Source: CALDOK01 sp964481655 (lineage in GTDB: Bacteria; Myxococcota_A; UBA796; JAFGLY01). From it: a stretch of DNA of 64,000 nt. This document shows, piece by piece, positions 19,444 through 26,606 of this stretch. A program made the position numbers and the translations under genes. The stretch is from assembly GCA_964481655.1 (NCBI GenBank), contig CAYZVO010000007.1, positions 1 through 64,000 on the forward strand, written 5' to 3'. The number at the start of each line of letters is the position of its first letter. Positions within the stretch are counted from its first letter, which is position 1. The notes beneath the pieces were generated by a model, which worked only from the letters and a program-made list of their open reading frames with translations, had not been told where the DNA came from and ran no database searches.

Positions 19444-20931
19444 ATGCACCGGAAATCCTGCGATCCGCCCGTGGCGCTGCTGCTGCATCCGCTGCCCTTG
19501 GGGGCCCGGCAGGTGCGGGGCGCGGTCCCGGCGGGCCTGGCGCGCTATCCCCTGCTGCCCATGGGGGTGGTGGGGCTGTGCAATGGGCTCGCGGAGCGCG
19601 GGTTGGTGGTCGAAGGGCACTGTCTGGCCCAGGAGCTGGGGATCGATCCGGCCTTCGTGTTGGAGGACTGGCTGGCGACGCTGCCGGAGCCCGCGCTGGT
19701 GCTCATCGATCTGCACTGGCACGAGCACGCCCTGGGGGCGGTGGAGCTTGCCACCGCGGCGCGGGCGGTGTGGCCTCGGACCTGGGTGCTGGTGGGGGGC
19801 CTGACGGCGTCGGCGTTCGCCACCGAGCTGCTGGCCCTGTGTCCCGCGGTGGACGGGGTGGTGCGGGGGGACGCGGAGGGGGCGATCGATGGGGTCACCG
19901 ACGCGCTGATCCGTGGCGCGCGGGTGTCGCTGCGAGGGGGGCCCAACCTGGTCACCCGCGACGAGCCCCGGCCGCCACGTTGGGTCGCCGACGCCGCCGC
20001 GCTGGACGCCATGGACGCGGTGGATCTGGGTTTCTTGGCCCAGGCCGACGCCTACCGGCGCCTGTGCCACAGCCAGCCACGGCGGCCCGGTGGTGCCGTC
20101 GTGGGCGCGCGCGGGCAGTGGCTGCCCAACGGGCGGGGCTGCGCCTGGGCCTGCGCCAGCTGCGGCGGTGGCCGGGGGGCGCACGAGCGGCTGGGCGGGC
20201 GTGAGGGCCCTACCTGGAGGGTTCCCGAGGCGGTCGCCGCGGATCTGGAACGCCTGCGGGGGCTGGGGGTGGACCAGGTGGCGCTGGGGCTCGATCCGGA
20301 CATGGCGGGGGCCGCCCATCGCGACGCCAGCCTCGGCGGGAGCGCGGGGCTCGGGCTGTACATCGAGTCCTTCCAGTTGCCCTCGGCGGGTATGCTGAGG
20401 CTGCTCGAGGGCGCGGATCTCGACCACAGCGAGGTCGCTCTGACCGCGGTGTCGGGGGACGAGGCCCTGCGCCGACTGCATGGCAAGGGCTTCGACGATG
20501 CGGCGCTGATCGGGGTGTTCGAGCGGTTGGCAGCGCGGGATCTCAGCGCCTCGCTCTTCTTCGGCCTGGGCCTACCTGGGGCGTCCGAGGCGAGCTTCGC
20601 CCGCACGATGGAGTTGGCTCGCCGACTGCTGGAGCGCGATCGCCGTGGCCTGCTGCGCCTCGCGGCCCTGCCCCAGGCCCTCGATCCCCTGGCGCCCATG
20701 GGGCTCGATCCCGATGCCTGGGGCCTCGAGCCCACCGACGCCGGGGATTTCGCGGCGCGGCTGGCCCGGGCGGAGCGGCTGGCGCGAGGGGAGCTGCACC
20801 CCCTCGACCCCGAAGCCCTGGGCTACCGGGTGCCGGGGGTGGACCTGAGGGCGTGGGCCGCGCGCTGGAATGCGTTGGCGGCAGAGGCGCCCCCGGGTGC
20901 GGTGATCCCTGTGTGCTCACATCGCATGTAG
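19444..20931 (+). CDS. B12-type radical SAM protein, divergent
   Basis: A 495-residue protein laid out like B12-binding radical SAM enzymes: an N-terminal Rossmann-type region (about 8-150, with LVLIDLHWHEHALG and VLVGGLTASAF) and a C-terminal barrel. The cluster motif CAWACASC (C233/C237/C240) is intact. The barrel is less conserved than usual: the GGE/ESG-type SAM motifs are hard to see, and only LFFGLGLPGAS recalls the late strand that binds SAM. It may therefore have a changed or weakened activity. It starts without a leader and is convergent with the TPR-radical SAM gene (stops 9 bases apart). The substrate is unknown. Confidence 0.7.
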   Translation: MHRKSCDPPVALLLHPLPLGARQVRGAVPAGLARYPLLPMGVVGLCNGLAERGLVVEGHCLAQELGIDPAFVLEDWLATLPEPALVLIDLHWHEHALGAVELATAARAVWPRTWVLVGGLTASAFATELLALCPAVDGVVRGDAEGAIDGVTDALIRGARVSLRGGPNLVTRDEPRPPRWVADAAALDAMDAVDLGFLAQADAYRRLCHSQPRRPGGAVVGARGQWLPNGRGCAWACASCGGGRGAHERLGGREGPTWRVPEAVAADLERLRGLGVDQVALGLDPDMAGAAHRDASLGGSAGLGLYIESFQLPSAGMLRLLEGADLDHSEVALTAVSGDEALRRLHGKGFDDAALIGVFERLAARDLSASLFFGLGLPGASEASFARTMELARRLLERDRRGLLRLAALPQALDPLAPMGLDPDAWGLEPTDAGDFAARLARAERLARGELHPLDPEALGYRVPGVDLRAWAARWNALAAEAPPGAVIPVCSHRM

Positions 20932-20940
20932 GGGCGGGGT

Positions 20941-23142
20941 TCACCCCCGCCCGAGCCAGGTTTTTTGCAGCCGCAGCAGCCGCAGGTAGTCCAGGTAGAT
21001 CGCCGACGCCCCGTAGCCCTCGAGCTGGGCGATGGGCCGGTTCGAGCGGCGCCACAGGCTCCAGTCCGTGGAGAGGATCTCCACGCCGTAGTGGGCGGGG
21101 TTCTTGTAGAACGGGGTGCCCGGGTAGGGGGTGAAGATCGACAGGTCGATCCACTGCACCAGCCGCTCCCGGAACAGCCCGTCGATGAAGCCGCGGGACT
21201 CGGCGGCCCGCTGGGGGCTGTCCCCGGGGTGGCCCACGATGAAGAAGCCGTTGACCCCCACCCCGGCGTCCCGGGTCATGGTCAGGGCCCGCAGCATGGT
21301 CTCGACGCTCAGATCCTTGCCCATGGCGTCCAGCACGGCCTGGGAGCCGCTCTCGGCGCCCACCGACATCACCCGCACCCGGTTGCGGACCATGGCCTCG
21401 AGGCCCTCGGGGGTCACGGTGTCCAGCCGGGTGAGGAAGCCGAAGCTGGGCCGCAGCCAGTCCCGTTCGCCCAGCAACCCCACCAGCTCGTGGAAGTAGG
21501 GGGTGCGCATGTCGAGCATGGAGTCGTCCACGCCCCGGAACGGGTTGTCGTAGTCCCGGGCCAGGCGGTCGCCCTCGGCGACGATGCGCTGGGGGCTGTG
21601 GGCCCGGACCCGGCCGCCCCAGAAGCCCCGCTCGTGACAGAAGCGGCAGCGGTAGGCGCAGCCGCGGGAGGTGATGGCCGCGACCTCCATGCGCTGGCAG
21701 AAGCTCTCGGGCAGCAGGCCGAAGTCCACCGGGGGCAGGGTGTCGATGTCCCCCAGGGGGCGGCTGGGGTTGCGCACCAGGGACCCATCGGGGGCTCGCC
21801 AGCTGATGCCCTGCAGGCCGTCCAGCGGCGCGCCCCGCTCCCAGGCGTCCAGCAGGGCCAGCAGGGTCCACTCGCCCTCGCCGCGGACCACCACGTCGAT
21901 GGCGGGGCTCTCGGTGAGCGTCTCGCGATCCTGGAAGGTGACGTGGGCGCCGCCGGCCACGATGGGCAGCGATGGGGCCAGCTGCCGCACCATGTCGGCC
22001 AGCTCGAGGGCCCGAGGGTAGAGGTAGGAGAAGGGGATCGACAGGCCCACGGCCCGGGGACGGAGGGTCTCGAGGGCCTCGGTCACGGCGGCCCGGGTGG
22101 CCTCCAGCGCGCCGCTCCGTCCCGAGAAGTCGTCCACCGCGTGCCCCAGGGGCAGCACCTCGGCGGGGACGCCGTGGGTCCGCAGGAAGCTGGCGATGCC
22201 GGTGACGCCGCGGGGGAAGACGGGCCCGTGGCTGCCGTGGGCCGGGGGCACGATCAGCAGCACCGGGCGATCGCCGGTGGTGCGCGTCCACAGGGGCTCG
22301 GGTGTGTCGGGTTGGCCGCAGGCGTCCTTGTGGTAGGGGGGCGGCAGGGGCTGGGAGCGGTCGTGGATGGGGGCGTAGAGCAGCCCGCCGGGCTCGGTCA
22401 CCCGGAAGCCGTGGGCGTCCTCGAGGGCCATCACCCGCTCGTGCAGCGCGATGGCCGGGTCCAGCTCCGCCCGGTAGCGGTGCAGGTCCGACAGGGCCGC
22501 GTACTGCCGGGCCTCGTGCTCGTGCATGGACAGGCTGGCGAACAGCTCCGCCGCGCGCTCGAGGTCGGCCCGGGCGGGCTCGGAGCGGTCCTGGGCGAGC
22601 AGGGCCAGGCCCCGGTTGGCGTGCAGCTGGGCCCGCAGGGCCGGGGGGGCGTCGTCGTCGAGGTGGGCCGCGGCCTTGTCCAGGGCCTCCAGCGCCAGGG
22701 CGGGGTCTCCGAGCAGGTAGCGCACCGCCGCGAGGTTGAGCAGCATGGGGGCGATGCCGTCGGGGGCCAGCAGCTCCAGCTCCGGCAGCGCGGCTTCCCA
22801 CAGCGCGCGGGTGTACTCGAGCTCGTCATCGGCCCAGGCCTGGGCCCCCAGCTGCACCCGGGCGGTGGCCAGGTTGACCCGCAGGGCGTCGCCGGGCTCG
22901 ATCCCGGCCTCGACCCGCAGGGCGGCGGCGGCCTCGTAGCCCGCGATGGCGCCGGCGAGATCCCCGCCGAGGCGGGCGGCCGAGGCCTGGTTGGCCCGGG
23001 CGGTGGCGGCGGCGGGCAGGTCGCCGGCGGCCCGCGCCAGGGCGCTGGCCTCGCCAAAGGCCCGCTCGGCGGCGGGCCAGTCCTGGGCGGCCAGGGCCTG
23101 CTGGCCGGCGATGGTGGGATGGGGGGTGGGGGTCTCGGGCAT
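20941..23142 (-). CDS. TPR-B12-binding-radical SAM fusion protein
   Basis: A 733-residue protein in three parts. Residues 1-245 are Ala/Leu-rich helical pairs of the tetratricopeptide type (for example AAERAFGEASALARAAGD, ALEALDKAAAHLDD). Residues of about 290-435 form a B12-binding-type domain (LLIVPPAHGSHGP, AVGLSIPFSYLYPRALELA, IVAGGAHVTFQDRE, VVRGEGE). Residues of about 485-700 form the radical SAM barrel with CAYRCRFC (C495/C499/C502) and VGAESGSQAVLDAMGKDLS. TPR solenoids bind proteins, so the enzyme may dock onto a carrier or a partner. The ATG at 23142 has a TACCAT box about 27 bases upstream. The reaction is unknown. Confidence 0.8.
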   Translation of the reverse strand: MPETPTPHPTIAGQQALAAQDWPAAERAFGEASALARAAGDLPAAATARANQASAARLGGDLAGAIAGYEAAAALRVEAGIEPGDALRVNLATARVQLGAQAWADDELEYTRALWEAALPELELLAPDGIAPMLLNLAAVRYLLGDPALALEALDKAAAHLDDDAPPALRAQLHANRGLALLAQDRSEPARADLERAAELFASLSMHEHEARQYAALSDLHRYRAELDPAIALHERVMALEDAHGFRVTEPGGLLYAPIHDRSQPLPPPYHKDACGQPDTPEPLWTRTTGDRPVLLIVPPAHGSHGPVFPRGVTGIASFLRTHGVPAEVLPLGHAVDDFSGRSGALEATRAAVTEALETLRPRAVGLSIPFSYLYPRALELADMVRQLAPSLPIVAGGAHVTFQDRETLTESPAIDVVVRGEGEWTLLALLDAWERGAPLDGLQGISWRAPDGSLVRNPSRPLGDIDTLPPVDFGLLPESFCQRMEVAAITSRGCAYRCRFCHERGFWGGRVRAHSPQRIVAEGDRLARDYDNPFRGVDDSMLDMRTPYFHELVGLLGERDWLRPSFGFLTRLDTVTPEGLEAMVRNRVRVMSVGAESGSQAVLDAMGKDLSVETMLRALTMTRDAGVGVNGFFIVGHPGDSPQRAAESRGFIDGLFRERLVQWIDLSIFTPYPGTPFYKNPAHYGVEILSTDWSLWRRSNRPIAQLEGYGASAIYLDYLRLLRLQKTWLGRG

Positions 23143-23168
23143 GCTTCCCTCGGCGCGGGCGCCAGGAC

Positions 23169-23174
23169 ATGGTA
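23169..23174 (-). promoter_or_regulatory. Putative -10 element (TACCAT)
   Basis: On the minus strand TACCAT lies about 27 bases before the ATG of the TPR-radical SAM gene, with GAGGGAAG as a weak ribosome-binding site between them. Confidence 0.3.
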
Positions 23175-23331
23175 GTCCGGCGCCCCCGGGGCCGCCGCGC
23201 CCCGGGCCCCGGCCTCGCCGGAGGCACCAGGAGCCGTGGTTCCCCTCACCCCTATCGAAATAGCACCGGCACCCTCCAGCGCCTCCTGGTAGCTCCGGTG
23301 GCTCCAGGTGGAGGTTTGGCCCCGCTGGAAC

Positions 23332-23343
23332 CCCCGATCGGGG
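23332..23343. repeat. Perfect 12-bp palindrome
   Basis: CCCCGATCGGGG is a perfect dyad in the long non-coding region between the TPR-radical SAM gene and the sigma-54-type promoter. It could be a regulator site. Confidence 0.4.
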
Positions 23344-23356
23344 CTCCGCGGGCCTC

Positions 23357-23384
23357 GCCGGCGCGTCCTCCCCATCGCGCCGGC
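23357..23384. repeat. Strong 9-bp inverted repeat (hairpin)
   Basis: GCCGGCGCG and CGCGCCGGC are perfect complements around a ten-base pyrimidine-rich loop. There is no T-tract and no adjacent stop codon, so a DNA-binding site or a boundary element is as likely as a terminator. Confidence 0.45.
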
Positions 23385-23402
23385 CTCGATCGCACCAGCC
23401 CC

Positions 23403-23447
23403 GCTGGCAACTCCAGCCCTTCGACGCGAACCCCCCGACTTGCCGGC
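23403..23447. repeat. 44-bp dyad repeat, copy 1
   Basis: First of three imperfect direct copies. The outer arms GCTGGCAA and TTGCCGGC are inverted, and an inner TTCG/CGAA pair surrounds a three-base centre. The copies share the phrases CTCCA, TTCGA or TTCGC, CCGACTTGCC. Confidence 0.6.
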
Positions 23448-23465
23448 ACGATCCTGGCGAAAATC

Positions 23466-23510
23466 GCTGGAAACTCCACCCGTTCGCAGCGAAACCTCCG
23501 ACTTGCCAGC
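23466..23510. repeat. 44-bp dyad repeat, copy 2
   Basis: Second copy: outer arms GCTGGAAA and TTGCCAGC, inner TTCG/CGAA with a different three-base centre. It starts 63 bases after copy 1. Confidence 0.6.
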
Positions 23511-23517
23511 GCCACGC

Positions 23518-23562
23518 GCTGATAACTCCACCCCTTCGACACGACCCCCCTGACTTGCCAGC
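23518..23562. repeat. 44-bp dyad repeat, copy 3
   Basis: Third copy: outer arms GCTGATAA and TTGCCAGC, inner arms TTCG/CGAC degraded. It starts 52 bases after copy 2 and ends 174 bases before the sigma-54-type promoter. Confidence 0.55.
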
Positions 23563-23736
23563 GAGCGGGCACCATCAGCAGGGCGGGAGGGTGCGGGCGC
23601 CACCCATCGACGCGGGCCGACAGGGCGTGCACCGCTGGGCGTTCGCCGTGCTCGAGCCGAAGTTCCGATCTGTGACACGCCCGCTACACATCGTCGATCC
23701 GCCACGCAGCGGACGCTCCATCGCTGTGGCTTTGCG
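23563..23736. other. Non-coding spacer between dyad repeats and sigma-54-type promoter
   Basis: With the elements listed separately, the interval 23143-23794 (652 bases) holds no convincing gene. This part has only short inverted repeats such as CCGC/GCGG near 23699-23713. Confidence 0.4.
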
Positions 23737-23753
23737 TTGGCACGGCTCTTGCT
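23737..23753 (+). promoter_or_regulatory. Sigma-54 (RpoN) type promoter
   Basis: TTGGCACGGCTCTTGCT matches the -24/-12 consensus TTGGCACG-N4-TTGCT essentially perfectly, with the invariant GG (23739-23740) and GC (23751-23752) exactly ten bases apart. Transcription would start near 23764, about 30 bases before the ATG at 23795, which has AGGAGA as ribosome-binding site. Sigma-54 promoters need an enhancer-binding AAA+ activator. The three dyad repeats 175-360 bases upstream are at the right distance to be its sites. Confidence 0.8.
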
Positions 23754-23794
23754 TTTCGTCGCCCCGTCGGACCTCGAACACAGGAGAACCATCC

Positions 23795-24352
23795 ATGACC
23801 GCGAACCCAGTGAGCGCCGTGCTCGGCTCCGCGCTCTCGTCTCCCGACATCGTCCTTCCCGATGAGGGAAGCCCTGACCCGCTCCGGCTGGCGGGCAGCG
23901 CGGCCCTGGGCCTCGCGGGCGCCGCCATCTTCCTCGCCATCACCGCGGTGGGTGGAGGGGTCGGCTCGTCCAACCCGCTCACGCTGGCCGCCGTGCCGCC
24001 GCTGGCTGCCATGCTGGCCTTCCCGCCGTTGTACCTGCTCACGAATATTCGCGGACGGTCGCCCGGGCTGCTGCGGCTGCTCGGCGTCGCCATCGCCGGG
24101 CCATCCATCGCCGGGGTGACGCTTGGGGCAGCCTCGCCCTTGCTGCTGCTCTTCGCGTTGACCGGCGAGATCGACGTCGCGTTTCGGGCCCTCGTGGCGC
24201 TGCTGGCCTTCGGCGCCGTCGCCGCTGGAGCGTTCGGGGCGATCGGCAACGCCCGCCGGGCAGGCCCGAGCGCGCCCGGGATGTTCATCATCCTGGGCCA
24301 CTACGCCTTCACCCTGTGGACCGCCGGCGCGCTCGCGTTGCACCTGGCTTGA
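23795..24352 (+). CDS. Integral membrane protein of unknown function
   Basis: A 185-residue protein with about five hydrophobic helices after a short acidic N-terminus (ALSSPDIVLPDEGSPDPLRL). No domain was recognised. The start ATG is 41 bases downstream of the -12 GC of the sigma-54-type promoter and has AGGAGA eight bases before it. It is the first of three closely spaced genes: 10 bases to the next, which is also a membrane protein with a similarly acidic N-terminus, suggesting a small membrane complex made under sigma-54 control. Confidence 0.75.
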   Translation: MTANPVSAVLGSALSSPDIVLPDEGSPDPLRLAGSAALGLAGAAIFLAITAVGGGVGSSNPLTLAAVPPLAAMLAFPPLYLLTNIRGRSPGLLRLLGVAIAGPSIAGVTLGAASPLLLLFALTGEIDVAFRALVALLAFGAVAAGAFGAIGNARRAGPSAPGMFIILGHYAFTLWTAGALALHLA

Positions 24353-24362
24353 GGAGGGGATC

Positions 24363-25046
24363 ATGGAGACCACGCTCGACACCGAGGCGGAGATCCACTT
24401 CGTCGATCGCCTGCTGCTGGACTCGAAGGCGCTCACCGCCGAGATCTCGAACGACCAGGCCCACCCACGCCTCACCCAGCGGCTGCTGCTCGTCATCGCG
24501 GGCTCGATGGCCATCTACGGGGTCAGCATCGGGCTGCCCGCGGGCATCCCACAGGCGATGGTGGCTGCGATCAAGCTGCCGCTGGTGCTGCTGGTGGCGG
24601 CTGGGCTGAGCCTGCCGCTGCTGCACGTCGGCTGCGCGCTGGTGGGCCACCGCGTGCGGCTGGACCAGCTGTCCGCCCACGTGCTGCAGGCCCTCGCCAC
24701 CGCTTCGGTCACGATGGCGGGGCTGGCGCCGTTCATCGTCGTGGGCTGGCTGACCCTGTCCGGCGGTGAGCACGCGTCGGACTGGTGGGTCTACCGGCGG
24801 GTGGTGCTGGCGGGGATCGCTGTGGCCGGTGTCGGTGGGCTCGCGGGAGCGGCCCGCTTGCTTCGACCGATCCCGCTGCGCGCCGCGGCTCCCTGGACGA
24901 TCGGCTTCGGCTGCGCGGGGCTGCAGCTGTCCTGGCTGGTGCGGCCCATCGTCGGCCAGCCCGAGACCGTGCTGGTGGTGTTCAGGCCGCTGGAGAGCAA
25001 CGCCTTGACGGAGGTGTTCACCGCGCTGCTCGCGGTGCTGGGATGA
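24363..25046 (+). CDS. Integral membrane protein of unknown function (second gene of sigma-54 operon)
   Basis: A 227-residue protein with a cytoplasmic N-terminus of about 40 residues rich in Asp/Glu and about six membrane helices. RLLLVIAGSMAIYGVSIGLPAG starts the first. The order of helices and the motif FGCAGLQLSWLVRPIVG near the end recall Yip1-like membrane proteins, but the match is too weak to name. GAGGGGATC is the ribosome-binding site. Its stop overlaps the start of the next gene (ATGA), so translation is coupled. Confidence 0.75.
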   Translation: METTLDTEAEIHFVDRLLLDSKALTAEISNDQAHPRLTQRLLLVIAGSMAIYGVSIGLPAGIPQAMVAAIKLPLVLLVAAGLSLPLLHVGCALVGHRVRLDQLSAHVLQALATASVTMAGLAPFIVVGWLTLSGGEHASDWWVYRRVVLAGIAVAGVGGLAGAARLLRPIPLRAAAPWTIGFGCAGLQLSWLVRPIVGQPETVLVVFRPLESNALTEVFTALLAVLG

Positions 25047-25612
25047 AGGCCTGGCTCTTCGTCACCGGGTGGGTGGCCGTGGGCGCCTTCCTGGCCTTCC
25101 GCCCTGGCTCCGGACGTCGCGGGGCGGAGGCCGCGCTGGTGCTGCTGTTCTGGCCGTTCTTCCTGGCGCAGGCGCCCCCGCGCGCCGGGGCGAGGGCGGT
25201 GGATCCCCTGGTGAGGTTGCGGTCCGCGCTGGGCGAAGACCCTGGCGCCCAGGTCGTCGCGGACGAGCTCGAGTGCGCCCTGGACGGAGTCCGCGACCGG
25301 CTGGCCCGCGTCGACAGAGCGCTGACGGAGATCTCGAGTGATGGGGATGGAGCGGTGGGAGAGGCGAGGGCCACATCGCGCCTCCTGCTGGAGGAGGCTC
25401 AGCAGCGGTCGAGGGCGGAGCTCGACGAGGCGCTGGCCGCCATCGAGGAGGCCGCCACCCGGCTGGTCCTGGCCCGGGAGAGCCGTGAGGCCGGCCAGGT
25501 CGACGCCATCCTGACCACGCTGCGCGACCGGCTGCTGGCGGTCGAGGAGGTGGAGGCCTGGCCCGGATGCGAACACGGCGAGCGCGAGCGCAGCCTCGAC
25601 GGCGGCCGCTGA
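25043..25612 (+). CDS. Membrane-anchored coiled-coil protein
   Basis: A 189-residue protein. Two short hydrophobic segments (about 3-18 and 29-44) precede a soluble region of about 130 residues that is rich in Ala, Glu, Arg and Leu with heptad-like spacing (DELECALDGVRDRLARVDRAL and following), suggesting a coiled coil reaching into the cytoplasm. The ATG overlaps the previous stop by 4 bases. It is the last gene of the group with the sigma-54-type promoter. The function is unknown. Confidence 0.7.
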   Translation: MKAWLFVTGWVAVGAFLAFRPGSGRRGAEAALVLLFWPFFLAQAPPRAGARAVDPLVRLRSALGEDPGAQVVADELECALDGVRDRLARVDRALTEISSDGDGAVGEARATSRLLLEEAQQRSRAELDEALAAIEEAATRLVLARESREAGQVDAILTTLRDRLLAVEEVEAWPGCEHGERERSLDGGR

Positions 25613-25727
25613 ACCGCTCGGCGAAGGCCTTGGCCTCGTCGTAGCTGTCGAAGAAGCTGTGCTGCTTGTCGCAGGTCTCGTCCTCGCGCTCCCCCTCGCC
25701 GGTGTCGATGTCGGCGTTCGTGTCGGG
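25613..25727 (-). other. Coding-like remnant without a start
   Basis: Read on the minus strand, in the same frame as and directly after the stop of the small MYXO-CTERM gene, this stretch gives an acidic peptide including DTNADIDTGEGEREDETC and SFFDSYDEAKAFAERFSG, which looks like protein rather than chance. It has no ATG/GTG/TTG start of its own and runs into the antisense of the gene at 25043. It may be a gene remnant. Confidence 0.25.
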
Positions 25728-25880
25728 TCAGCCGCGTCGGCGCCGCAGCGTCATGCCGAGCGCGAGCGCCAGCCAGCCCAGGGCCCAGCCCGCGCCGCTG
25801 GCGGGGGAGCAGCCGCAGCCGCCGGTGATCCCCGCCACGGGCACACCGACGGTGAAGGTGAACAGGGCGGGGAGGTTCAT
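25728..25880 (-). CDS. 50-residue exported protein consisting almost only of a MYXO-CTERM tail
   Basis: The product begins MNLPALFTFTVGVPVAG, a short hydrophobic segment, followed by GGCGCSPASG, a second hydrophobic helix (WALGWLALALGM) and a terminal cluster of Arg (TLRRRRG). Cys-rich turn, helix and Arg cluster are the three parts of the MYXO-CTERM sorting signal of Myxococcota surface proteins, processed at the Cys and moved to the cell surface. Here almost nothing precedes it, so it is either a micro-protein or the preserved end of a lost larger gene. An upstream in-frame ATG at 25916 would add 12 residues. GGAG lies before the chosen ATG. Confidence 0.55.
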   Translation of the reverse strand: MNLPALFTFTVGVPVAGITGGCGCSPASGAGWALGWLALALGMTLRRRRG

Positions 25881-25933
25881 CGAAGGGCTCCGAGGGGTGG
25901 GCGGACATGCTGCCACAGAGCCTGGTCGAGCGT

Positions 25934-25939
25934 TACGGT
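25934..25939 (+). promoter_or_regulatory. Putative -10 element (TACGGT)
   Basis: TACGGT lies 32 bases before the ATG at 25972, with GGGAG between as ribosome-binding site. It would serve the three-gene group ending at 28150. Confidence 0.3.
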
Positions 25940-25971
25940 CCGCAGGCCCGCAGCCGCCACCGGGAGCCTCG

Positions 25972-26529
25972 ATGCCATCCCACCCGCTGTTCTACTTCGT
26001 GCTCGCCGCCTCGATCATGTCGATCTCGTGGTGGGTCTACGTCATGCTCCGGACCCAGATCAACACCCGCTTCCTGGCGCTGCAGCTGGGCAAGCTGCTG
26101 GCGGCCAACAACCGGGACCGGGCGATGAAGCTGCTGGCGGTGGCCGGCACCGTGCCGGTGGGGTTGGTGTTCAAAGAGACCTTCGCGGCGCTGGACGGGT
26201 TGGGCGCGGACGACGACGCCTGGGTCCTCCAGCAACGCGTGGAGCGGGCTTTCGACCAGGCCTCGGCCCGCGAGGCGAAGAAGCTGCGGTCCAAGGGCTG
26301 GCTGCCCCTGGTCCTCGCCGGGCTGTCGCTGCTGGCGATCCCGGGCCTGGCCCGCGCTGAGCCGGAGACCTGGATCTGGGCGGTGGCCCTGGTGCCCGGG
26401 GTCTGCGCCGGGCTGGGCTGGCTCAAGCTGCGCGTCGCCATCGGGTCCTGGCGGCCGGCCTTCGAGGGCCTGCGGCCGGCGCTGATCGAGGACGCCATCG
26501 CGAGGCGGCCGGAGCCTGGCGAGCGCTGA
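25972..26529 (+). CDS. Membrane protein, ExbB/TolQ-like in local layout
   Basis: A 185-residue protein: an N-terminal helix (about 6-26), a cytoplasmic helical region of about 90 residues (LGKLLAANNRDRAMKLLAVA and following) and two C-terminal helices (about 113-128 and 134-150). The helix/long cytoplasmic loop/two helices layout and the N-R-D-R-A-M-K-L-L phrase are like MotA/TolQ/ExbB proton channels, but the channel residues cannot be identified, so this is only a resemblance. It starts MPSHPLF, the same seven residues as the hydrolase encoded two genes downstream. Its TGA overlaps a possible CTG start of the next gene. Confidence 0.65.
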   Translation: MPSHPLFYFVLAASIMSISWWVYVMLRTQINTRFLALQLGKLLAANNRDRAMKLLAVAGTVPVGLVFKETFAALDGLGADDDAWVLQQRVERAFDQASAREAKKLRSKGWLPLVLAGLSLLAIPGLARAEPETWIWAVALVPGVCAGLGWLKLRVAIGSWRPAFEGLRPALIEDAIARRPEPGER

Positions 26530-26606
26530 TCGGGCGACAGGGCCGTGAGGCCGCCCTGCGTCATCGCAAGTGGACCTACGCCCGGCTGGGCCGGGAGCTG
26601 GCCGAC

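Noticed and set aside
23403..23562. CRISPR array
   Set aside because: Only three imperfect units with 7- and 18-base spacers, no cas genes, and the units themselves vary.
23555..23794. N-terminal extension of the first sigma-54 operon gene
   Set aside because: The in-frame sequence covers the dyad repeat end and the promoter. The ATG at 23795 has a ribosome-binding site and lies downstream of the promoter.
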